Source: an uncultured Pseudomonadota bacterium (GTDB lineage: Bacteria > Myxococcota_A > UBA796 > UBA9615). Taken from it: DNA of 41,664 nucleotides. Below are positions 1 to 6,602 of the stretch, one piece after another. How positions within the stretch are numbered: position 1 is the stretch's first letter; each line of letters opens with the position of its first letter. Below the pieces are notes generated by a model. That model was not told the DNA's origin. It searched no databases and saw only the letters and a program-made list of their open reading frames with translations. A program made the translations under genes and the position numbers. The DNA lies in assembly GCA_937891735.1 (NCBI GenBank), contig CALAGR010000459.1, positions 1 to 41,664 of the forward strand. Direction: 5' to 3'.

Positions 1-571
1 CGATGAGGGCGGCCGGCACCAGGAGGGCGAGCTCGGGCCGCAGGAGGCCGGCGGCGGCCAGGCACAGGCCCCCCGTCCACCAACGGCGGTGCAGCGTCGC
101 GAGGATGCACCCGAGCGCCGCGGCCATCGCCGCCTGGGTCTCCATGCCGGAGACCGCCAGGACCGCGGTCCACGGCTCGATGGCGAGCCCAACGACGACC
201 AGCGCGGCCAGGCCGCGACCGCCGAGGGTGCGTCCCACGGCCCAGGCGAGGCCCAGCATCCCACCGCCCGCCAGGAGGCCCAGGGTCCGCGCGGCCACGG
301 CCGGCTCCAGCCCGGCCTTCAAGGGGAGGGCGAGCAGGAGCGACCAGAGCGGCGCCGTGCTCCCGTTCTGCCACTCGCCGGGGTTGTATCCGAACACCCC
401 CGTCTCCGCGATGGACCGCGCGTACGACAGGTGGATCCACGCGTCGTCGAGGGGCAGCCCGGTCAGCGTGGCCGGGCCCGCGCTCAGGAGCGACACGGCG
501 TCGACGGCGAACACCAGGAGCGCCCCGAGCAGGACGGCGGTCTCGACCCGGGAGGGCGGTTGCAGCTCCAT
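1..571 (-). CDS. GT-C-like polytopic membrane glycosyltransferase, partial (C-terminus beyond window)
   Basis: Reverse-strand frame opening at an ATG at 571 and still open at base 1, so only about the first 190 residues are present. After a first hydrophobic helix the protein reads LPLDDAWIHLSYARSIAETG, then FGYNPGE, NGSTAPLW, SGMETQ and RPELALL. This order (acidic DD in the first periplasmic loop, Y-A-R, NPGE, SGMET, RPE) is typical of bacterial GT-C fold mannosyltransferase-like proteins that use polyprenyl-phosphate sugars at the inner membrane. Several more hydrophobic stretches alternate with short loops. The acceptor cannot be told. A TATCCT box lies 9 nt upstream of the ATG. The forward frames over this stretch are Arg/Pro-rich and look like shadows. 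Confidence 0.75.
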   Translation of the reverse strand, partial: MELQPPSRVETAVLLGALLVFAVDAVSLLSAGPATLTGLPLDDAWIHLSYARSIAETGVFGYNPGEWQNGSTAPLWSLLLALPLKAGLEPAVAARTLGLLAGGGMLGLAWAVGRTLGGRGLAALVVVGLAIEPWTAVLAVSGMETQAAMAAALGCILATLHRRWWTGGLCLAAAGLLRPELALLVPAALI

Positions 572-580
572 GAGGCGCCG

Positions 581-586
581 AGGATA
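581..586 (-). promoter_or_regulatory. putative -10 box (TATCCT) for the GT-C-like gene
   Basis: On the reverse strand TATCCT is followed by 9 nt and then the ATG at 571. This leaves room for only a very short or absent 5' leader. No clear -35 was recognised. It belongs to the window-wide TAnnnT-close-to-start pattern. Confidence 0.4.
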
Positions 587-640
587 GCGCACGCGAACCG
601 GACGCCGGCAGGGGGACGGGGCCGACGAGACCCCCCGGCC

Positions 641-760
641 ACCGAAGCAGGCCCCGGCGACTTCGTGCTGTGGAACGACCGCGTGCGCTTCGTCGTGCAG
701 GGCGCATGCCCGTCCCACGGCTACGTGGACGGCGGGGGGCAGATCGGTACAGCACGCCGG
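641..760 (+). pseudogene. remnant of an unidentified protein-coding gene
   Basis: One forward frame between two complete genes contains GDFVLWNDRVRFVVQG followed by CPSHGYVDGGGQIG. Its residue mix (Phe, Trp, Asn, Tyr, Val) is unlike the Arg/Pro/Ala composition of shadow frames here. It resembles a piece of large secreted proteins in which a G-D-Y/F-x-L-x-N-D-R-V-R-F-V-V motif is followed by a Gly-rich turn. No start codon or ribosome binding site precedes it. The match fades into a promoter-like stretch for the next gene. I read it as a leftover gene fragment; family and function are unknown. Confidence 0.4.
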
Positions 761-765
761 CACGC

Positions 766-771
766 TATCGT
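766..771 (+). promoter_or_regulatory. putative -10 box (TATCGT) for the Nif3-family gene
   Basis: TATCGT lies about 30 nt before the ATG at 801. The predicted leader of about 22 nt holds a GAGGGGA ribosome binding site at 789-795. This is a conventional leadered promoter, in contrast to the leaderless layout of several other genes in the window. Confidence 0.35.
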
Positions 772-800
772 CGGCCCCACACCGCGTCGAGGGGAATGCC

Positions 801-1610
801 ATGCCCGTGCAGCTCGATTCACTGATCGCCGTCCTGGAGGGGATCGCGCCCCCTGCCCAGGCTGCGCCCTGGGACAACACCGGCCTGCTCATCGAGCCCC
901 CGACGGCGCGCCCCATCACCACCGTGGCCCTGACGATCGACCTGACCGAGCCGGTGCTCGACGAAGCCATCGCCCACGGCGCCGAGGCGATCGTGGCGTA
1001 TCACCCGCCGATCTTCGGGGGGCTGCAGCGGCTCGTGATGGCCGCGCCCCAGAGCCGGGTGGTCCTGCGCTGCGTGCAAGCGGGGATCGCGGTGTACGCC
1101 CCCCACACCGCGTTGGACGCCGCTGCCGGCGGCATGACCGACTGGCTGATCGACTCCGTGGGGCCGATCGACGGGCGGCGCGCCATCCAGCCGGGCTCCG
1201 TCGAGCAGCCGGGCACGGGCACAGGGCGGGTGGGCGAGCTGGTGGATCCGACGGCGCTGGCGACCCTGGTACGACGGGTCAAGGCGTGGCTGGATCTTTC
1301 GCAGGTGCGGGTGGCGGCCCCGGCGGAGCACGCGGCGGGCCAACTCCTGCGACGGGTCGCGGTCTGCCCGGGCGCCGGAGGCTCGGCGTTCGAGGCGTTG
1401 CAGCAACCCGTGGATCTCCTCGTCACCGGCGAGCTGCGGCACCACGACGTGCTGGCCTGGGTGGCCCGCGGCACGAGCGTGATCCTGACCGACCACACCA
1501 ACACCGAGCGGGGCTACCTGGGGATCCTGGGACAGCGGATCAGCGCGGCGCTGCCCGGGGTGCGCACCGTGCTGTGCCGGCAGGACCGCGACCCCCTCGT
1601 GATCCGCTGA
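801..1610 (+). CDS. Nif3-like dinuclear metal centre protein (YbgI/DUF34 family)
   Basis: 269 residues, full length for the compact bacterial form. The N-terminus WDNTGLL, the AYHPPIFGG motif near residue 71, YAPHTALDAAAGGMTDWL near residue 98 and the C-terminal TGELRHHD and TDHTNTERG stretches supply the His, Asp and Glu ligands that hold two metal ions in this family. Members form toroidal hexamers in the cytosol. They are often labelled 'GTP cyclohydrolase I type 2', but a general reaction is not firmly established, so no substrate is claimed. The ATG has a GAGGGGA site 5 nt upstream. The next gene, a SlyD-type isomerase, follows after 83 bp on the same strand. Confidence 0.9.
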   Translation: MPVQLDSLIAVLEGIAPPAQAAPWDNTGLLIEPPTARPITTVALTIDLTEPVLDEAIAHGAEAIVAYHPPIFGGLQRLVMAAPQSRVVLRCVQAGIAVYAPHTALDAAAGGMTDWLIDSVGPIDGRRAIQPGSVEQPGTGTGRVGELVDPTALATLVRRVKAWLDLSQVRVAAPAEHAAGQLLRRVAVCPGAGGSAFEALQQPVDLLVTGELRHHDVLAWVARGTSVILTDHTNTERGYLGILGQRISAALPGVRTVLCRQDRDPLVIR

Positions 1611-1693
1611 TCGACTCGACAAGGCCTGGCGAACCTGCTCCCCTGCGGCGCCCTGCGCACGCCGCGTGGGTCCACAATCCATCGAGGACTCCG

Positions 1694-2188
1694 ATGTCTC
1701 AGGTCGCCGAAGGCAAGGTCGCAATCATCCACTACACCCTCAAGGACGCCGCGGGCGAGACCATCGATTCGTCGATCGGTCACGAGCCCATGGCCTACCT
1801 GCACGGCGGTGGCAACATCGTCGACGGCCTCGAGGAGGCCCTCGAGGGCCAGGCGATCGGCGCGAAGCTGGACGTCGTGGTTCCGCCCGAGAAGGGCTAT
1901 GGCCAGCGCGAGGACGTGCCGCCCCAGGCGGTGCCCCGCGGCGCCTTCCCGCCCGAGGCGGAGCTCGAGGTCGGCATGCAGTTCATGGTCGAAGCGGGCG
2001 AGGGCTACTCGCCGGTGTGGGTCGCGGCCATCGAGGGCGACGACGTGTTCCTGGACGGCAACCACCCGCTGGCCGGGGCCACGCTGTACTTCTCGGTCGA
2101 GCTGGTGGGTCTGCGCGACGCCACCGAGGACGAGATCGAGCACGGCCACCCCCACGGGTTGGACGGCGACGCCGGCCACCACCACTAG
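1694..2188 (+). CDS. slyD: FKBP-type peptidyl-prolyl isomerase, SlyD-like
   Basis: 164 residues. It begins EGKVAIIHYTLKDAAGETID and continues with HGGGNIVDGLEEALEG and PPEKGYGQR, the split FKBP domain with the insert-in-flap (IF) chaperone domain of SlyD. A late FYFSVEL-like strand is seen as LYFSVELVGLRDAT. The tail ends in a His-rich GHPHGLDGDAGHHH segment, the place where SlyD proteins bind nickel or other metals. SlyD proteins catalyse proline isomerisation and act as cytosolic chaperones and metal carriers. The start was chosen at ATG 1694, where homology begins; the frame stays open far upstream only because stops are rare at this GC content. Confidence 0.9.
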   Translation: MSQVAEGKVAIIHYTLKDAAGETIDSSIGHEPMAYLHGGGNIVDGLEEALEGQAIGAKLDVVVPPEKGYGQREDVPPQAVPRGAFPPEAELEVGMQFMVEAGEGYSPVWVAAIEGDDVFLDGNHPLAGATLYFSVELVGLRDATEDEIEHGHPHGLDGDAGHHH

Positions 2189-2251
2189 AGTTCCCGGCCG
2201 GGCACGTCCGATCCGCCCGATCTCTGCGTCGAACTTCAGGCCAGCTTGTGC

Positions 2252-2269
2252 GGCGTACATGAGTACGCC
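2252..2269. repeat. inverted repeat GGCGTAC-4 nt-GTACGCC
   Basis: A perfect 7-bp inverted repeat with a 4-nt loop, 64 bp after the slyD-like stop and before the Asp-repeat lipoprotein gene. No T-run follows, so a classical intrinsic terminator is not shown. It could aid termination or be an incidental palindrome in a decayed coding region. Confidence 0.35.
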
Positions 2270-2315
2270 TCCGCGCAGTCCCTCGTTCTCCTTGACCTCG
2301 AGCGCCTCTGACGCA

Positions 2316-2375
2316 CCCGACCTGGGAACTCCCGACCTGGGAACTCCCGACCTGGGAACTCCCGGTCGGGGAACT
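2316..2375. repeat. 15-bp tandem repeat, four units
   Basis: Three identical units of CCCGACCTGGGAACT at 2316-2330, 2331-2345 and 2346-2360 are followed by a diverged fourth unit (CCCGGTCGGGGAACT) at 2361-2375. The array sits in the 255-bp spacer 2189-2443. The 15-bp period keeps frame, so any reading frame through it repeats every five residues. The array ends 68 bp before the next ATG. Slipped-strand copy-number change is likely. Confidence 0.85.
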
Positions 2376-2443
2376 CCGTCCGTGAACCACCGCTGCCTCC
2401 GATCCCGGGTTGTCTGGTCGGAGGTCACCAGGGATCATCTCCC

Positions 2444-3001
2444 ATGGACTACAGCCTCCGCCCGTCGCTCGCCCTCCTCCTGCTGATGCTCGGCGTGGCC
2501 TGCGCCCCCGCCCGGGGGCGGGGCGGCAACGGAGGCGGCGGCGGGGACGACGACGACGCCGCGGACGACGACGACGCCGCGGACGACGACGACGCCGGGG
2601 ACGACGACGACAACGCGGACGACGACGACTCCCAGGACGGCACGAGCTACGCCGGCAACGTGACGGGCTCCTACTCGTCCAAGGAGACGTCCGGCCTCGA
2701 GTGCAGCGGCGGCGCGTCGGTGGTCGTGGATGGCTCCGGCGAGGTCACCGAAGCGCTCCTGATCTGCGCATTTGGCGCGGACGGCTGCGTCTTCACGTTC
2801 TCGGGGCCCTACGCATTCAGCGAGGAGGCCTTCACGCCCGCCGTCGAGTGCGAGGTCAGCGGGGAGGCCGTCGTGCCCGACGAGATCAGCGGGTGGATCT
2901 GGGGGGCGGAAGCCAGCTACATCTCGGGGTCCATCGAGCTGTACTCGGCCAGCGAGTATCTGTACGTCTCGTTCGATACGTACCCGGGCACCGGACCGTA
3001 G
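2444..3001 (+). CDS. lipoprotein with DDDDAA tandem repeat, function unknown
   Basis: 185 residues. A Met-led hydrophobic segment ends in a lipobox, LGVAC, so Cys20 would be lipidated after signal peptidase II cleavage. A Gly-rich linker follows. Residues 35-62 are five DDDDxx blocks, highly acidic and probably extended, perhaps calcium-binding. The remaining 120 residues form a small domain rich in Ser, Gly, Tyr and Glu with four Cys, containing GNVTGSYSSKETSGLECSGG and ISGSIELYSASEYLYVSFD. It is probably a beta-sandwich. I do not recognise a family. Similar Asp-run linkers after a lipobox are common in Myxococcota lipoproteins. Confidence 0.8.
   Translation: MDYSLRPSLALLLLMLGVACAPARGRGGNGGGGGDDDDAADDDDAADDDDAGDDDDNADDDDSQDGTSYAGNVTGSYSSKETSGLECSGGASVVVDGSGEVTEALLICAFGADGCVFTFSGPYAFSEEAFTPAVECEVSGEAVVPDEISGWIWGAEASYISGSIELYSASEYLYVSFDTYPGTGP
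2546..2629 (+). repeat. in-frame 18-bp tandem repeat encoding DDDDAA
   Basis: Four full 18-bp units (gac x4 plus two small-residue codons) and a fifth truncated unit of four Asp codons. They encode DDDDAA, DDDDAA, DDDDAG, DDDDNA and DDDD directly after the lipoprotein linker. The period is a multiple of three, so unit gain or loss would change the acidic spacer length without a frameshift. Confidence 0.85.
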
Positions 3002-3030
3002 GGCCCGTCGCTCGCACCTCCCGGGGTGCA

Positions 3031-3178
3031 GCAACGCCTGGGGCCTCCGCACCGGCTGGGGTGGCGCGCCACCCGGGGTAGACAGGTTGTCTCCCCTCGA
3101 TGGCGCAACGTCTGGGGCCTCCGCACCGTCCTGAGTGGCGCGTCACCCGGGGTAGACAGGTTGTCTCCCCTCGATGGC
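3031..3178. repeat. 74-bp direct repeat, two tandem copies plus a partial third
   Basis: Copies at 3031-3104 and 3105-3178 differ at only a few positions. A third starts at 3179 (GCAACGCCGGC) and is lost after about 10 nt. Each unit holds a palindromic segment, perfect for 16 bp in copy 1 (GGGTGGCGCGCCACCC, 3059-3074) and partly degraded in copy 2. Each also holds a hairpin GGGG-t-AGACA-GGT-TGTCT-CCCC, at 3075-3096 and 3149-3170. The array fills most of the 242-bp spacer between two lipoprotein genes and ends next to another hairpin of the same design. Confidence 0.85.
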
Positions 3179-3184
3179 GCAACG

Positions 3185-3205
3185 CCGGCAGTTCGGCGAA
3201 CTCCG
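3185..3205. repeat. bulged hairpin element, copy B
   Basis: CCGG-c-AGTTC-GGC-GAACT-CCG: a 5-bp inner stem with a GGC loop, a single unpaired base on the 5' side, then a 3-bp outer stem. With the following bases to 3213 it matches 22643-22666 at 20 of 24 positions from the inner stem onward. Two of the four differences form a compensated base pair. It sits just upstream of the promoter of the 3244 gene. Confidence 0.6.
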
Positions 3206-3231
3206 ATCCTTCGCGCCCGCCCGCTCAGGGC

Positions 3232-3237
3232 TAGCAT
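3232..3237 (+). promoter_or_regulatory. putative -10 box (TAGCAT), leaderless layout
   Basis: TAGCAT is followed by exactly 6 nt and then ATG 3244, so transcription would begin at or next to the start codon. No Shine-Dalgarno sequence is present between box and ATG. The same hexamer and the same 6-nt spacing occur at the unrelated gene starting at 7646 on the other strand. Confidence 0.5.
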
Positions 3238-3243
3238 GAGCGG

Positions 3244-5619
3244 ATGCGTAACGCCGCCCTCATCGCCCTCCTCGTCCTCGCCGCCGGCTGCAACGACGCC
3301 CGGATCAACACCGGGAACGCCGACCCCGAAGCCGCGATCCTCGAGCCGGCCCCCGAGGCCGAGTACCTCGTCGGGGAGACCGTGACGTTTCGGGGCGCCG
3401 CCGCGGACGGCAACACGGCGCCTTCGGAGTTGGAGGTGAGCTGGTCCTCGTCGGTGGACTCGCTGCTGCTCGAGGAGGCGCCCGACGACGACGGCGAGAC
3501 GCTGTTCGACACCGACCAGCTCAGCGCCGGAGAGCACACCATCACCCTGCGCGTCGTCGATCCCGACGGCGCCTCGGACACCGACGCCATCACGATCACC
3601 GTGCTCGAGCCCGAGACCGAGAACACCGCGCCCACCTGCTCCATCACCGCCCCCGCCGACGACGCGGAGCTCGAGGAGGGCGCCACCGTCGTGTTCGAAG
3701 GCACCGCGAGCGACGCCGAGTCCGCATCCACCGCGCTCTCCGCCCGGTGGACCTCCTCCGAGGACGGCGAGCTGGGGCTCGTCACCCCCTCGTCTTCGGG
3801 AGGGATCGCGCTGCCGATCTCCACCCTGACCCCCGGAACCCACGTCATCACCCTCGATGTGACCGACCCCGAAGACCTCAACTGCTCCGAGTTCATCGTG
3901 GTCACCGTCGCGCCGGACAACTACCCGCCCTTCATCGGCGCGCCGAGCGTCGCGCCGAATCCGCTCTACACCACGAGCACCGCAACCTGCTTCGCGCCCA
4001 CCCCGACGGACGTGGAGGGCGACGCGGTGGACGTCCAGCTGCGGTGGGGCGTGGACGGCCTCGACCCGGGCGTCGCGGGATCCACCCTCGCGAGCGGGTT
4101 CTTCGTCAAGGGCCAGAGCGTGCGGTGCTCAGCGACCCCCTCCGACGCCACCGGCACCGGCGCGCCCGCGACCTCCCCGTCCGTGACCGTCTCGGACACG
4201 CCGCCCACCCCGCCCGGCGTGTCCGTCTCCCCGGCGGCCCCCGTGGAGGCCATCGACGACCTGGTCTGCTCGGTGGTCGCGCCGTCCACCGACGCCGATG
4301 GCGAGACCGTCACCTACTCGGTCAGCTGGACCTACAGCAGCGCCCCCTACTCCGGGGTCACCAGCCAGACGGTCCTGCCCGGCGACACCATCCCCGGCTC
4401 CAGCTCCGCCGCCGGCACCTGGGTGTGCTCGGTGACGCCCACCGCGGCCTCGGTCGCCGGACCGCCCGGCACGGCCCAGGTGGCGGTGGCCTCGCCCAAC
4501 TCCCCGCCGAGCATCGGCAACCCCACGGTGAGCCCGAACCCGCTCTACACCGGGGACACCGCGACGTGCACCGCCCCGACCCCCACGGACCCAGAGGGCG
4601 ACGCTGTGACCGTGGCGACCAGCTGGCTCGTCAACGGCAGCCCCGCGGGGGGCACGACCACCACCCTGGCCAGCTCCTACTTCGTGAAGGGACAGACCGT
4701 GCAGTGCGTCGTGACCCCGTCGGACGCCACCGGCACCGGCGCCTCAGCGACCTCCCCCTCCGTGACCGTCTCGGACACGCCGCCGACCCAACCGGGAGTC
4801 AGCATCGCGCCGTCGAGCCCCGTGGCCGGCGTGGACTCCCTGGTGTGCTCGGTGCTCTCCCCCTCCACCGACGCCGACGGCGAGACCGTCACCTACTCGG
4901 TCAGCTGGACCTACGCCAGCGCTCCCTGGACCGGCAGCACCGGCACCACGACCGAGACCGGCGACACGATCCCCAGCGGCGTCACCGCCGCCGGCACCTG
5001 GGGGTGCTCGGTGACGCCCACCGCCGCTTCGGTCAACGGCAGCGCGGGCACGGCCCAGGTGACGGTGTCGCCCCCGGTCCCCGTCGGCAAGCTCGTGTTC
5101 ATCACCTCGAGCCTGCAGAACGGCGCCCTGGGAGGCATCTCGGGCGCAGACCAGGTGTGCCAGCAGCGGGCGAACGCCGCGGGGCTGAGCGGCACCTTCA
5201 AGGCGTGGCTGTCCGGCTCGTCCTACGCCAGCTCGCCCGCGTCGCGCTTCACGCGCAGCACGTCCCAGCCGTACGTGCGCACCGACGGCGCGGTGGTGGC
5301 CAACGACTGGGCCGACCTGACCGACGGCACCATCCAGAACCCCATCAACGTGGACGAGAACGGCGTGTCGCGGACCAGCCCCACCCTGGTGTGGAGCTAC
5401 ACCCGGATCGACGGCAGCCAGGGGCTCTTCGGCAACCAGACCGCCAACTGCTACGGAGGGGACTGCCACTGCAACAACTGGACGAGCACCGCCACCCAGG
5501 GCAACCCCACGCCGGGCAGCGCGTTCAGCCTGGCCAACAACATCGACGACGACTGGACGGACTACAGCTTCGCCAACGCCTGCGGCGGCGACTACCGCCT
5601 CAAGTGCTTCCAGCAGTGA
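3244..5619 (+). CDS. large repeat lipoprotein with PKD/Ig-like modules and C-terminal DUF1554 domain
   Basis: 791 residues. The lipobox is LAAGC (Cys16). Residues about 25-225 are two Ig/PKD-like modules with VGETVTFRGAA and EEGATVVFEGTASD. Residues about 231-420 and 423-612 are a duplicated unit, each starting with a PNPLYT motif and holding FVKGQ, TPSDATGTGA, SVTVSDTPPT, STDADGETVTYSVSWTY and AGTW-CSVTPTAASV. From about residue 615 the LVFITSSLQNGALGGISGAD stretch, a CQQRANAAG segment, FKAWLSG and the Cys-rich NCYGGDCHCNNW to ACGGDYRLKCFQQ end match the DUF1554 domain, a secreted lectin- or endostatin-like fold. It is probably a surface adhesin or scaffold anchored in the outer membrane; the ligand is unknown. 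Confidence 0.85.
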   Translation: MRNAALIALLVLAAGCNDARINTGNADPEAAILEPAPEAEYLVGETVTFRGAAADGNTAPSELEVSWSSSVDSLLLEEAPDDDGETLFDTDQLSAGEHTITLRVVDPDGASDTDAITITVLEPETENTAPTCSITAPADDAELEEGATVVFEGTASDAESASTALSARWTSSEDGELGLVTPSSSGGIALPISTLTPGTHVITLDVTDPEDLNCSEFIVVTVAPDNYPPFIGAPSVAPNPLYTTSTATCFAPTPTDVEGDAVDVQLRWGVDGLDPGVAGSTLASGFFVKGQSVRCSATPSDATGTGAPATSPSVTVSDTPPTPPGVSVSPAAPVEAIDDLVCSVVAPSTDADGETVTYSVSWTYSSAPYSGVTSQTVLPGDTIPGSSSAAGTWVCSVTPTAASVAGPPGTAQVAVASPNSPPSIGNPTVSPNPLYTGDTATCTAPTPTDPEGDAVTVATSWLVNGSPAGGTTTTLASSYFVKGQTVQCVVTPSDATGTGASATSPSVTVSDTPPTQPGVSIAPSSPVAGVDSLVCSVLSPSTDADGETVTYSVSWTYASAPWTGSTGTTTETGDTIPSGVTAAGTWGCSVTPTAASVNGSAGTAQVTVSPPVPVGKLVFITSSLQNGALGGISGADQVCQQRANAAGLSGTFKAWLSGSSYASSPASRFTRSTSQPYVRTDGAVVANDWADLTDGTIQNPINVDENGVSRTSPTLVWSYTRIDGSQGLFGNQTANCYGGDCHCNNWTSTATQGNPTPGSAFSLANNIDDDWTDYSFANACGGDYRLKCFQQ

Positions 5620-5637
5620 GCGTCTGAACAAACCGCG

Positions 5638-6573
5638 TCAGTGGGCGAGGCGGCCCTCGACGTACAGCTCGAACCGCGCGGGCTTCTCGTCGAACTGCAC
5701 TCCGACGTGCTTGAACCGGGCTGACTCGCCGGGCTGCAGCACGTCGCCCTTCGCGTATGCGTCGCCCAGCCCCAGCAGCCGACCGTCCTCGCTCCAGCCC
5801 TGCAGCTCGACCTTGACGAACTCCGCGGGCTGGTCGCCGTCGTTGTGCACCCTGCCCTCGGTCTCCCACCCGCCCCAGCTGTTGGGGGCGGGCGAGCCGG
5901 CCTCCACCCGCAGCCCGGACACCATCTTCGGCACGTAGCTGGCCTTGTCGGTGTCGATCTCCCAGGTGATCGAGGCGAACTCGGGCGGGCCTTGCAGGAG
6001 GATCACCACCGGGCTGGACGCGCCGGGCGCCAGCACGTCCCGGGCCGCGTAGCCGTTCTCGGTGCCCAGCTCCTCTCCCTCGGCGTCCTTCAGCACGCCG
6101 ATCACCTCGACCTTGTCCACGAGGAACGGCGAGGTGTTGGTGACCACCCCGTACACCCACAGCGCCCCCCCGCTGAGCTTGCGGTGATGCTCCACGAACT
6201 CGGCGGTGGCGGCCACCTCGGCCGGGGGCTCGGCCACCGCGGCGGGGGTCAGGGCCAGGGTCTGGTTGCTCGGCGGGGCTTGCAGCTCCCGCTCCACGAC
6301 CCGGATGGCGCGCACGGGATCGACCGGGGTCTGCTCCCCGCCCTGGCTCGCCAGGAACACGCCGGCCACCACGCCGAAGGCACCGAGAAGGCCCACCAGC
6401 ACCAGGATCAGCTTCGCGTTGCCCTGGGGGCTCCGGGACAGCACCTGGGCCTGCCCGGCGAGGCCCATCCGGTAGCGGCTCCCGCAGTAGGCGCAGGCGT
6501 GCACCCCGTCGCCGTCCGCGGGGGAGGGGTCGGCGGCGCCGCAGGCAGGACAGCGGATCGAGCTGGTGGACAT
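5638..6573 (-). CDS. zinc-ribbon membrane protein with two FxLYD-like domains
   Basis: 311 residues. The N-terminus carries a CPACG ... CAYCGSRY zinc ribbon (about residues 8-35). A single membrane helix follows (LILVLVGLLGAFGVVAGVFL, about residues 55-75). The outer part has two related beta domains: one with GALWVYGVVTNTSPFLVDKV (about 135-215) and one with WETEGRVHNDGDQPAEFVKV (about 235-311). Both have the xxxGxVxNxxxxxxxxVxV pattern of FxLYD domains. The ribbon would face the cytosol and the beta domains the periplasm. The function is unknown. It converges on the lipoprotein gene ending at 5619, with an 18-bp gap. Confidence 0.75.
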   Translation of the reverse strand: MSTSSIRCPACGAADPSPADGDGVHACAYCGSRYRMGLAGQAQVLSRSPQGNAKLILVLVGLLGAFGVVAGVFLASQGGEQTPVDPVRAIRVVERELQAPPSNQTLALTPAAVAEPPAEVAATAEFVEHHRKLSGGALWVYGVVTNTSPFLVDKVEVIGVLKDAEGEELGTENGYAARDVLAPGASSPVVILLQGPPEFASITWEIDTDKASYVPKMVSGLRVEAGSPAPNSWGGWETEGRVHNDGDQPAEFVKVELQGWSEDGRLLGLGDAYAKGDVLQPGESARFKHVGVQFDEKPARFELYVEGRLAH

Positions 6574-6579
6574 GCCCGA

Positions 6580-6585
6580 AGTCTA
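6580..6585 (-). promoter_or_regulatory. putative -10 box (TAGACT), leaderless layout
   Basis: Read on the reverse strand, TAGACT is followed by 6 nt (TCGGGC) and the ATG at 6573. A CTGACC sequence about 15 nt further upstream could be a weak -35. There is no ribosome binding site between box and start. Confidence 0.5.
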
Positions 6586-6602
6586 CAAAGCGGGGACGCG
6601 GG

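Noticed and set aside
89..1693. Upstream extension of the FKBP frame
   Set aside because: The frame is open by chance and runs through the Nif3-like gene in another frame. FKBP homology begins exactly at ATG 1694. Only the short remnant at 641-760 within it looks protein-like.
2316..2375. Binding-site iterons of a replication origin
   Set aside because: Four 15-bp units, but no dnaA, rep or parA gene, no AT-rich region and no DnaA boxes nearby.
3031..3184. CRISPR array
   Set aside because: Only two adjacent 74-bp units with no spacers; a tandem repeat, not repeat-spacer structure, and no cas genes are present.
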